The notes under the pieces are model-generated. The model searched no databases, was not told the origin of the DNA, and saw only the letters and a list, made by a program, of their open reading frames with translations. From NCBI GenBank assembly GCA_009699915.1, contig WLNG01000126.1:1-5103 (forward strand): DNA of 5,103 bases, given 5' to 3'. Every line of letters begins with the position of its first letter. Position 1 is the first letter of the stretch. Source of the DNA: Actinomycetota bacterium (lineage in GTDB: Bacteria > Actinomycetota > Thermoleophilia > Solirubrobacterales > Solirubrobacteraceae). A program made the position numbers and the translations under genes. Below are positions 1 to 4,903 of the stretch, piece after piece.

Positions 1-219
1 GGCGCGCCGTGTCCCGAGTACGTCCGCGATCAGTTCCTCGTTGGTGCCCGCGCCGTAGTACTCGGCGGTGTCGAGGAAGGTGCAGTCGAGCTCGAGCGCG
101 CGCTCAAGCGTCGCGGCCGCCTCGTCACGGTCGGCCGGGCCGTAGTGGCCCGTCATCCCCATGCAACCGAGCCCGATAGCGGAGACCTCCAGCCCGTCAC
201 CTAGCATCCGTCGTTCCAT
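1..219 (-). CDS. Aldo/keto reductase, N-terminal part (cut by window edge)
   Basis: This is the first 73 residues of a probable NAD(P)H-dependent aldo/keto reductase, a cytosolic TIM-barrel enzyme that reduces carbonyls. The reading frame stays open to base 1. Visible family signatures are the first barrel strand with an IGLGCMGM stretch (residues 15-22), the GPAD segment (27-30) usual in the YakC/AKR13-like group, and FLDTAEYYG at 48-56, which holds the expected catalytic Asp50 and Tyr55. It continues with GTNEELI (58-64), typical of the helix that follows. Full-length members have about 310-340 residues, so roughly three quarters lies outside the window. The ATG at 219 was chosen because AGGA sits 7 nt upstream on the minus strand; a second in-frame ATG at 207 has no better signal. 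Substrate cannot be told from this part. It diverges from the GGDEF gene, and the two starts overlap. Confidence 0.9.
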   Translation of the reverse strand, partial: MERRMLGDGLEVSAIGLGCMGMTGHYGPADRDEAAATLERALELDCTFLDTAEYYGAGTNEELIADVLGTRRA

Positions 220-221
220 GG
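216..221. promoter_or_regulatory. CCATGG palindrome giving both divergent start codons
   Basis: The six-base palindrome reads ATG at 218-220 on the plus strand (GGDEF gene) and ATG at 219-217 on the minus strand (aldo/keto reductase). If both starts are right, each gene has its promoter and any 5' leader inside the coding region of the other. The minus-strand start has a credible SD; the plus-strand start does not. Confidence 0.45.
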
Positions 222-1318
222 CCAGATCCTATCCGCGAGCCCAGCGTGGCTCGAGCGGCCCGCCGCCGGCTGCTGGCACGTGGCTCTGCCCGAACCCCGG
301 CGACCGCGAGCGGCTGCTTGAGCTCCACCGGTTCAGCCGCCCAGCGCGCCTCGCGACGCTCGCGGTGGTCGGGGCCGGGACGGTCCTGCTTGCGGTCGAC
401 TGGGGGTGGGGGGTCTTCGGCGTCTTCGCCGGGGTGACCGTCGTGCGGCTGCTGCTCGAGGGCCGCATGCTGCGCAGCCCCCGTCCGGAGATCTGGTTCT
501 TCGCCGCGACTCTGCTGACGATGGCCGGCATCGGCCTGGGGACTGCGATGACCGGTGGTCCGCACAGCGCGGTGCTGCCGTGGTTGCTTGTGCCGGCAGT
601 CGGGGCGGCCGCTGTGCTGGCGAACCGCGGAGTTCTCGTCGTGTTCGCATGGGGGGCCGGGATGGCGCTCCTGGGGAGTCTCACCTGGCGCGACGCGGCT
701 CCGCCCAACGTTCAGATTCTGCTGTCGACGCTCGTCCTGATGGTCGTGGTCGCCTTCGACGTAGGAACCCTGATGCGCGCCGAGGCACGCTCGCGGCGCG
801 GGTCGATCATCGATCCGCTCACCGGCCTGCTGAACCGCTCGACGCTCGACCAGCGCTTCCTCGAGCTGCGCGAGCAGGCGCTGGTCGCCGGGCGCCCGGT
901 GGCGATCGTGGTGTTCGACCTGGATCACTTCAAGACGATCAACGACGAACACGGCCATGACACCGGGGACCGGGTGCTGCGAGATGTGGCGCGTACGGTG
1001 CGCGTCTCGCTGCGGTCATTCGAGCTCGCCTACCGCATCGGCGGCGAGGAGTTCCTCGTGTTGCTGCCGGGGCTCGACGAGGCGGGCGCCGCGCGCCGGG
1101 CGGAGCAGGTGCGCGAGGCGCTGCTTGCGACACGGCCGGCGGGGCTGCGGGTGACCCTGTCCGCGGGAGTGGCAGCCGGCCTGCACGACGGGGAACTCGA
1201 TTTCCAGAGCCTGTACGAGGAGGCCGATCAGCGCCTCTATGTCGCAAAGCAGCGCGGCCGCAACCGGGTCGTTCCGGAGCCGGTGGACCCTGGGCCGGTG
1301 CTGCGGCGCAGCGCTTGA
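218..1318 (+). CDS. Membrane-anchored diguanylate cyclase (GGDEF domain)
   Basis: This 366-residue protein probably makes cyclic di-GMP from two GTP at the inner face of the membrane. The N-terminus is a Pro/Gly-rich leader with a CPNPGDRERLLELHRF stretch (24-39). Hydrophobic segments follow at about 45-60, 64-80, 92-110, 117-133, 136-153 and 166-184, consistent with five or six membrane helices and no recognised sensor domain. The GGDEF domain starts at DPLTGLLNR (199-207). It has the metal-binding FDLDHFK (233-239), GHDTGD (246-251) and an intact active-site GGEEF at 275-279. The inhibitory-site position reads R266-S-F-E269, so the usual Asp of RxxD is Glu. No EAL or HD-GYP domain is attached. 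The start is uncertain: ATG 218 is preferred because it minimises overlap with the divergent reductase, but it has no good SD. ATG 161 would add 19 residues wholly inside the reductase gene. No other ATG, GTG or TTG lies in frame before the first hydrophobic segment. Confidence 0.88.
   Translation: MARSYPRAQRGSSGPPPAAGTWLCPNPGDRERLLELHRFSRPARLATLAVVGAGTVLLAVDWGWGVFGVFAGVTVVRLLLEGRMLRSPRPEIWFFAATLLTMAGIGLGTAMTGGPHSAVLPWLLVPAVGAAAVLANRGVLVVFAWGAGMALLGSLTWRDAAPPNVQILLSTLVLMVVVAFDVGTLMRAEARSRRGSIIDPLTGLLNRSTLDQRFLELREQALVAGRPVAIVVFDLDHFKTINDEHGHDTGDRVLRDVARTVRVSLRSFELAYRIGGEEFLVLLPGLDEAGAARRAEQVREALLATRPAGLRVTLSAGVAAGLHDGELDFQSLYEEADQRLYVAKQRGRNRVVPEPVDPGPVLRRSA
226..231 (-). promoter_or_regulatory. 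TAGGAT box in front of the aldo/keto reductase: SD or leaderless -10
   Basis: On the minus strand TAGGAT ends 6 nt before the reductase ATG. It contains AGGA, a usable ribosome-binding site. It also fits the actinobacterial -10 consensus TAnnnT at the distance seen in leaderless transcripts. The sequence does not decide between these readings. No clear -35 hexamer is visible upstream. Confidence 0.35.
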
Positions 1319-1343
1319 ACCGGGAAGCCGCGGGTACGCGCGC

Positions 1344-1349
1344 AATACT
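1344..1349 (+). promoter_or_regulatory. Possible -10 element (AATACT) for a leaderless pgsA transcript
   Basis: AATACT matches TATAAT at four of six positions and lies 9 nt before the chosen GTG of pgsA, which has no SD sequence. This spacing would suit transcription starting at or near the start codon. There is no recognisable -35. The 40-nt gap could equally be read through from the GGDEF gene. Confidence 0.2.
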
Positions 1350-1358
1350 GCGTGCTCG

Positions 1359-1955
1359 GTGTTCGGGCTGAACCTCCCCAACTTCCTGACGGTCCTGCGG
1401 ATCTTGCTGGTTCCCGTGCTCGTCGTCGCCCTCCTGGGCGCCTTCGGCGATGGCACGAGCGACGTGCTCGCCGCGATCGTCTTCGCTCTCGCCTCGTTCA
1501 CGGACGCGATCGACGGCTGGATCGCGCGCTCGCGCGAGCAGATCACGACGTTCGGGAAGATCATGGATCCGGTCGCCGACAAGCTGCTGATCATCGCCGC
1601 GCTGCTGGCGCTCGTCTCGCTCGATCGCCTGGCCGCGTGGGTGGCGATGGTGATCATCGCGCGCGAGTTCGCCGTGACGGTCGCCCGGATGGCGGCGAAG
1701 GCCGAGGGCATCGTGATCCCCGCGAACCAGTGGGGCAAGGTGAAGACCGCGATCCAGGTGCTGACCGTCTTCCTGCTGATCCTCGTCGACCCGTCGCCGG
1801 CGTGGCTCGACGGGCTCGTCTACGCGATGGTCGCGATCACGCTGATCAGCGGGATCGACTACTTCTTCGGAATGCGCCGCCTGCTGCGGGAGGCGGAGCG
1901 CCGACGCGCGGCAACTCGCTCCACGGACCCCCGCGTGAAGGACGCCCGGCCATGA
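1359..1955 (+). CDS. pgsA: CDP-diacylglycerol--glycerol-3-phosphate 3-phosphatidyltransferase
   Basis: This integral membrane enzyme joins CDP-diacylglycerol and glycerol-3-phosphate to phosphatidylglycerol phosphate, the committed step to phosphatidylglycerol and cardiolipin. The CDP-alcohol phosphatidyltransferase signature D-x2-D-G-x2-A-R-x8-G-x3-D-x3-D is complete: D49, D52, G53, A56, R57, G66, D70 and D74. The opening LNLPNFLTVLRI (4-15) and GKVKTAIQ (126-133) favour PgsA over other family members such as phosphatidylinositol-phosphate or cardiolipin synthases. About six hydrophobic segments are visible, and the C-terminal tail (172-198) is basic and hydrophilic. The length of 198 residues is normal. 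The start is GTG 1359. There is no SD; a CTG at 1368 stands where many homologues begin with MNLPN, so the start could be a few codons later. Starting at ATG 1239 would overlap the GGDEF gene by 80 nt and add a non-family leader. The stop overlaps the next start in ATGA, implying translational coupling. Confidence 0.93.
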   Translation: MFGLNLPNFLTVLRILLVPVLVVALLGAFGDGTSDVLAAIVFALASFTDAIDGWIARSREQITTFGKIMDPVADKLLIIAALLALVSLDRLAAWVAMVIIAREFAVTVARMAAKAEGIVIPANQWGKVKTAIQVLTVFLLILVDPSPAWLDGLVYAMVAITLISGIDYFFGMRRLLREAERRRAATRSTDPRVKDARP

Positions 1956-2359
1956 AGTGGCTTGCGGGATGCGTCGTCCTCGTCGCGATTGCCGCGTTCG
2001 GCGTTGCGATTTACGTCGTTCTCGACAACCGCGATCCGGTGCCGGGCGACATCGCCGCGTGCACGCGCCGTGAAGGGCTCTCGGCCGTGCGCTCCAGGGA
2101 CGGGCTCGCAGCGATGCGCGAGGACGTGCTCGCGGGCACCGTCACGGTCACTCGCCGATGGGACTGGGGGAAGACGAAGGGCGCCCTGCTCGGGGGGCCA
2201 CGCGACGATTACGCCGTGCTGGTCCTCTGGAACGTCGGCACACCATCGCTGGCCGCTGCCCGTTCCGCCCGGCGCGTCTATGAACGCCCGGCGGACTTCC
2301 CGCTCGTCGTGATCGAGTCTGAAAGCCGCGCGCTCATCGCTTGCGCGCAGAGCGCCTGA
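1952..2359 (+). CDS. Small single-span membrane or exported protein, unknown function
   Basis: I do not recognise the family of this 135-residue protein. Residues 4-24 form one strong hydrophobic segment after a short MKW start. This fits an uncleaved N-in/C-out anchor or a signal peptide, although no clear AxA cleavage site is visible. The remaining approximately 110 residues are hydrophilic, with an alpha/beta-looking pattern: DYAVLVLWNV (86-95) and FPLVVIESES (116-125) read like beta strands. Two cysteines, C37 and C131, lie in the predicted external part near its two ends and could form a disulfide. It starts at an ATG that overlaps the pgsA TGA by four bases, so it is probably made together with PgsA. 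Codon use resembles its neighbours, which supports a real gene. A role in the envelope near phospholipid synthesis is only a guess from context. Confidence 0.75.
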   Translation: MKWLAGCVVLVAIAAFGVAIYVVLDNRDPVPGDIAACTRREGLSAVRSRDGLAAMREDVLAGTVTVTRRWDWGKTKGALLGGPRDDYAVLVLWNVGTPSLAAARSARRVYERPADFPLVVIESESRALIACAQSA

Positions 2360-2363
2360 AGCC

Positions 2364-3362
2364 TCAGCGGCCGGCCTCGTCGAGCCACTCGCGCATCGAC
2401 ATGTGATGCGGGAGGTGATCGCCGGTCACGACCTCCGCGCGCAGCTCGCCGAGCAGGCCGAAGCGCTCCGCGACGACGTTGTGCTGGTGGATCGTCTCGA
2501 GGTTCTCCTGGCGCGCCATCACGAAGGTTCCGTCGGGCAGCCCGGCGAAGCCCTCGACAACGCCCTTCACCATCTCGCGTACGCAGTCCTCGACGAAGCG
2601 CGGGCGCCGGTGGGCCTTCTCCACGACCGCGCCCTCGTCGCTGCGCTTCATGAGCTCGTAGATCTCGCTGGACATCGAGTCCTCGACGATCGCCAGCAGC
2701 TCCTGCGCTTCGACCGCGATCGTCTCGCTCTCGACGCACCCGAGGTAGAGCGTTCCCAGGCCACGCTGATTGTGCGTGGCGACGGGGACCGCATCGAAGA
2801 TGCGCTCGATCTGCTCGTCGCTGAAGCCGTCGTCCACGAGGCGCTCGCGTGCCCGTCCGGCCACCAGCTCCTGGGCGCAGGGGCAGGCGGTCATGCCCTG
2901 CGCGTCGACGCCGACCAGGCGCCGTGTTCCTGCCTCGGTCGCGACCGCGGTGCCATGGACGGTGTACATCTCCTGTGTCGTGATGCCGGAGACCGGTGCG
3001 GGCTTGTGCTCCGGGTACCGCGCGCTGATCGTCACCTCGGCCCGCAGGGCATCCTGGCGCTCTCGCACGACCTCGGCGATCCGCGTCGCGAGGTCCTCGG
3101 CGCGGAATGCCGTGCCGCCGACCACGATCTCGCCGATCGCGTCATTGACGACCTCCTCGAAGCGCGACATGTGCGCCCCCTTCTGCGCCGGACCGAGGTC
3201 GACGAAGCACTCCAGGCGGGCGTGGTAGGGCTGTTCGCGGCCCGGTGCGCCGATGCGGATGACCTTCTCCACGCCGGTCACCCCGACGCGTGAGAGCGAG
3301 ACATGAATCTGCGGGACGCGGTTCTGCACGTCGGGCGACTGGGCGGAGGTGATGGGCTCCAT
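2364..3362 (-). CDS. folE2: GTP cyclohydrolase, FolE2/MptA family (COG1469)
   Basis: This 332-residue enzyme probably opens the GTP ring to start pterin synthesis for tetrahydrofolate or a related cofactor. It belongs to the metal-dependent type I-B family, unrelated to classical FolE in close sequence. Diagnostic motifs are SPDVQ (9-13), FVDLGPAQKGAHMSR (53-67), TACPCAQ (158-164, metal/catalytic cysteine region), ATHNQRG (195-201), SSEIYELMKRSDE (231-243), RPRFVEDCVREM (253-264) and ENLETIHQHN (286-295). From memory, these blocks and the SLSRVGVTGVEK opening (22-33) resemble archaeal MptA (GTP cyclohydrolase IV) more than short bacterial FolE2. The product could therefore be dihydroneopterin triphosphate or its 2',3'-cyclic phosphate; sequence alone does not settle it. 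ATG 3362 was chosen, but AAGGA lies 12 nt before it and only 6 nt before an in-frame TTG at 3368, so the TTG may be the true start. No other folate gene is nearby. It converges on the small membrane-protein gene with 4 bp between stop codons. Confidence 0.93.
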   Translation of the reverse strand: MEPITSAQSPDVQNRVPQIHVSLSRVGVTGVEKVIRIGAPGREQPYHARLECFVDLGPAQKGAHMSRFEEVVNDAIGEIVVGGTAFRAEDLATRIAEVVRERQDALRAEVTISARYPEHKPAPVSGITTQEMYTVHGTAVATEAGTRRLVGVDAQGMTACPCAQELVAGRARERLVDDGFSDEQIERIFDAVPVATHNQRGLGTLYLGCVESETIAVEAQELLAIVEDSMSSEIYELMKRSDEGAVVEKAHRRPRFVEDCVREMVKGVVEGFAGLPDGTFVMARQENLETIHQHNVVAERFGLLGELRAEVVTGDHLPHHMSMREWLDEAGR

Positions 3363-3399
3363 GATCAACGGGGATCCTTCCGGGATCGGTGAAGGGCAC

Positions 3400-3405
3400 A
3401 GCCTA
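3400..3405 (-). promoter_or_regulatory. Possible -10 element (TAGGCT) for folE2
   Basis: TAGGCT on the minus strand fits TAnnnT and would put transcription start roughly 20-30 nt before the folE2 start, leaving room for the AAGGA ribosome-binding site. A small inverted repeat, GGGGAGCCCC at 3406-3415, lies directly upstream in the spacer. No -35 hexamer close to TTGACA is at the right distance, so confidence is low. Confidence 0.22.
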
Positions 3406-3482
3406 GGGGAGCCCCACCGCAACCTGTGCTATCACTCCCGTACTCGGCGCATATGCATCTCATCCTCAGGGAGGGGGTTGCG

Positions 3483-3506
3483 ATGCTGGAGCACCGGGCG
3501 CAGTGA
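3483..3506 (+). CDS. Possible seven-codon leader ORF (MLEHRAQ) upstream of rpoD
   Basis: An ATG at 3483 is preceded by a purine-rich SD (GGGAGGGGG, ending 5 nt before it), the strongest-looking ribosome-binding site in this gap. The frame reads M-L-E-H-R-A-Q and stops with TGA at 3504, 72 nt before the rpoD ATG. The stop overlaps another SD-like AGGAG. The peptide has no run of one amino acid that would suggest classical attenuation. It may be a leader peptide that tunes rpoD expression, or chance; transcription through it is not shown by the sequence. Confidence 0.22.
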   Translation: MLEHRAQ

Positions 3507-3532
3507 GGAGAGACATAGGGAATCGGGAGGGG

Positions 3533-3548
3533 ACGGCCGACCGGCCGT
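3533..3548 (+). promoter_or_regulatory. Hairpin in the rpoD 5' leader
   Basis: ACGGCC and GGCCGT pair perfectly around a four-base GACC loop, with a seventh C-G-type pair possible if the loop shrinks. The stem ends 16 nt before the rpoD SD (AAAGGGG at 3565-3571). A short ATTTCT stretch follows after a few bases, but it is not a real U-tract, so this is not a clear intrinsic terminator. It could affect translation or stability of the rpoD message. Confidence 0.3.
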
Positions 3549-3578
3549 TCGGAGATTTCTCGCTAAAGGGGTCAGGGA

Positions 3579-4742
3579 ATGAGCACGACGAAGACCGACG
3601 GTCTTCTCGCCGACGATGCACCGATCTGGGAGCAGGACGATCTGCGCCAGCTCGTCGCCGACGGTCAGGAGCGCGGCTTCCTCACGATCGAGCAGGTAAC
3701 CGCCTGCCTCGAAGAGGCCGACATCAGCAAGGAGCAGGTGCGCGAGCTGCATGCCCACCTGGAGGAGCAGGGAATCGACCTGCTGCAGGAGGGCGACCCG
3801 GGCATCGGTGCCCCGGCGCCGCCGATCACCGAAGGCCCGCCGGCCGCCGCCACGGGCGCGCGACGCGGTGGCAAGTCCGATTCGCGCAAGAAGCCGGAGA
3901 TCGACCTCACGGTTGAGCCGAGTCTCGACTCGCTGCGGCTCTACCTGCGCTCGATCGGACGCGTCTCGCTGCTGACCGCCGCTCAGGAGGTCGAGCTCGC
4001 CAAGCGCATCGAGCGCGGCGACATGGCCGCCAAGCAGCAGATGGTCGAGGCCAACCTGCGCCTCGTCGTCTCGATCGCGAAGGGCTATCTCGGTCGCGGG
4101 CTGACGTTCCTGGATCTCATCCAGGAAGGCTCGCTGGGACTGATCCGCGCGGTTGAGAAGTTCGACTACCGCCGCGGTTACAAGTTTTCGACGTACGCCA
4201 CGTGGTGGATCCGCCAGGCCGTGACGCGCGCGATCGCCGACAAGGGGCGCACGATCCGCATTCCGGTGCACATGGTCGAGAAGCTCAACAAGGTCGTCCA
4301 CGTCGAGCGTCAGCTCGTGCAGACGCTCGGCCGCGAGCCCACCCCGGAGGAGATCGCGAAGGAGCTTGAGGTCTCCCCGCGCGAGGTTCGCGAGATCCTG
4401 CGGATGAGCCAGCAGCCGGTGTCGCTCGAGAAGCCGATCGGCGACGAGGACGAGTCGGAGCTCGGCGACTTCGTCGAGGATCCGAACGCGGAGTCTCCGT
4501 TCGAGCTCGCCTCGGAGAGCCTGAGGCGCGAGAACGTGCGCCGTGCGCTTCAGGCGCTGCCTCAGCGCGAGCGCGAGGTGATTGAGATGCGCTTCGGCCT
4601 CACCGGCGGCCAGCCGCGCACGCTGGAGGAGGTCGGTCGCGCGTTCAACGTGACGCGCGAGCGGATCCGCCAGATCGAGAATCACACGCTCAAGAAGCTC
4701 GAGGCGCTGCCCGAGGCGCAGCGTCTTCGCGACGCCGGCTGA
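3579..4742 (+). CDS. rpoD: Primary RNA polymerase sigma factor (SigA/RpoD, sigma-70 group 1)
   Basis: This 387-residue protein directs RNA polymerase to housekeeping promoters. A short region 1.1-like helical domain (about 18-72) supports a primary rather than alternative sigma. An Ala/Pro/Gly-rich and basic linker (73-107) follows. Region 1.2 is [17 protein letters not shown] (117-133). Region 2 contains [45 protein letters not shown] in 159-203 and the -10-reading [25 protein letters not shown] (205-229). Region 3 has [12 protein letters not shown] (252-263) and the [13 protein letters not shown] finger (295-307). Region 4 has [15 protein letters not shown] (327-341) and the -35-reading helix-turn-helix [20 protein letters not shown] (348-367). 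There is no large insertion between regions 1.2 and 2, as usual in Actinobacteria. The C-terminus lacks the common HPSRS motif. ATG 3579 is preceded by AAAGGGG at 7 nt. The gene stands alone, divergent from folE2, with a hairpin after its stop. Confidence 0.96.
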   Translation: MSTTKTDGLLADDAPIWEQDDLRQLVADGQERGFLTIEQVTACLEEADISKEQVRELHAHLEEQGIDLLQEGDPGIGAPAPPITEGPPAAATGARRGGKSDSRKKPEIDLTVEPSLDSLRLYLRSIGRVSLLTAAQEVELAKRIERGDMAAKQQMVEANLRLVVSIAKGYLGRGLTFLDLIQEGSLGLIRAVEKFDYRRGYKFSTYATWWIRQAVTRAIADKGRTIRIPVHMVEKLNKVVHVERQLVQTLGREPTPEEIAKELEVSPREVREILRMSQQPVSLEKPIGDEDESELGDFVEDPNAESPFELASESLRRENVRRALQALPQREREVIEMRFGLTGGQPRTLEEVGRAFNVTRERIRQIENHTLKKLEALPEAQRLRDAG

Positions 4743-4757
4743 GCGACGCGGAACGGT

Positions 4758-4784
4758 CGGGCCGGGGCCTTGCGCCTCGGCCCG
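4758..4784 (+). terminator. GC-rich hairpin after rpoD, probable terminator without U-tract
   Basis: An 11-bp stem (CGGGCCGGGGC with GCCTCGGCCCG, one G-U pair) around a five-base CTTGC loop begins 15 nt after the rpoD stop. No run of T follows, so it is an L-shaped type of stem common in high-GC genomes and may be leaky. Its 3' arm abuts a possible -10 box for the tRNA gene. Confidence 0.6.
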
Positions 4785-4785
4785 C

Positions 4786-4791
4786 TACCAT
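4786..4791 (+). promoter_or_regulatory. Possible -10 element (TACCAT) for tRNA-Tyr
   Basis: TACCAT fits TAnnnT and lies 30 nt before the mature tRNA 5' end, so transcription would begin around 4798. The matching -35 position falls inside the preceding hairpin and does not resemble TTGACA. The tRNA could instead be made by read-through from rpoD. Confidence 0.25.
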
Positions 4792-4799
4792 CGCCGTCC

Positions 4800-4817
4800 C
4801 GTGGGCCTGCGCCCACG
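4800..4817 (+). other. Small hairpin just upstream of tRNA-Tyr
   Basis: CGTGGGC and GCCCACG form a perfect 7-bp stem with a CTGC tetraloop, ending 4 nt before the mature tRNA. It would sit in the 5' leader removed by RNase P if transcription begins near 4798, or be a second termination stem for rpoD. The function is inferred only. Confidence 0.4.
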
Positions 4818-4821
4818 CTCC

Positions 4822-4903
4822 GGAGGGATGTCCGAGTGGTTAAAGGAGACGGGCTGTAAACCCGTTGGCTCTGCCTACGCAGGTTCGAATCCTGCTCCCT
4901 CCA
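4822..4903 (+). tRNA. tRNA-Tyr (anticodon GTA)
   Basis: A full cloverleaf can be drawn. The acceptor stem GGAGGGA (4822-4828) pairs with TCCCTCC (4896-4902), followed by discriminator A4903. A 3-bp D stem TCC/GGA (4831-4833 with 4845-4847) encloses a loop with the invariant GG. The anticodon stem ACGGG/CCCGT (4849-4853 with 4861-4865) encloses CTGTAAA, with anticodon GTA at 4856-4858. The long variable arm (4866-4878) has a GGC/GCC stem, as expected for bacterial class II tRNA-Tyr. The T arm GCAGG/CCTGC encloses TTCGAAT. The 82-nt length is normal. The following bases are TGC, so CCA is not encoded and must be added by nucleotidyltransferase. Confidence 0.97.

Noticed and set aside
161..217. 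ATG 161 as the start of the GGDEF protein
   Set aside because: It would place 57 more bases inside the reductase gene. It has no SD, and it adds a Ser/Pro-rich stretch that looks like antisense translation. It is not fully excluded.
1016..1738. 240-codon open frame on the minus strand across the GGDEF-pgsA junction
   Set aside because: It is antisense to two well-supported genes. It is low in recognisable structure and typical of high-GC shadow frames.
1352..1951. Upstream extension of the small membrane protein in its frame (335 codons in total)
   Set aside because: The added 200 residues overlap pgsA out of frame and are Arg/Ala/Asp-rich. The ATGA overlap at 1952 followed by a clear membrane segment marks the real start.
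1961..1972. LAGC at residues 4-7 of the small membrane protein as a lipobox
   Set aside because: The cysteine comes before the hydrophobic segment, with only six residues ahead of it. A lipoprotein signal peptide needs the hydrophobic stretch before the cysteine.
2403..3293. 296-codon open frame on the plus strand opposite folE2
   Set aside because: It is an antisense shadow of the GTP cyclohydrolase, which has complete family motifs on the minus strand.
3432..4685. 417-codon open frame on the minus strand opposite rpoD
   Set aside because: It is longer than rpoD but lies almost wholly antisense to an unmistakable sigma factor. Its composition (Leu, Arg, Asp, Ala repeats) is what the complement of high-GC coding DNA gives. 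It has no domain I recognise.
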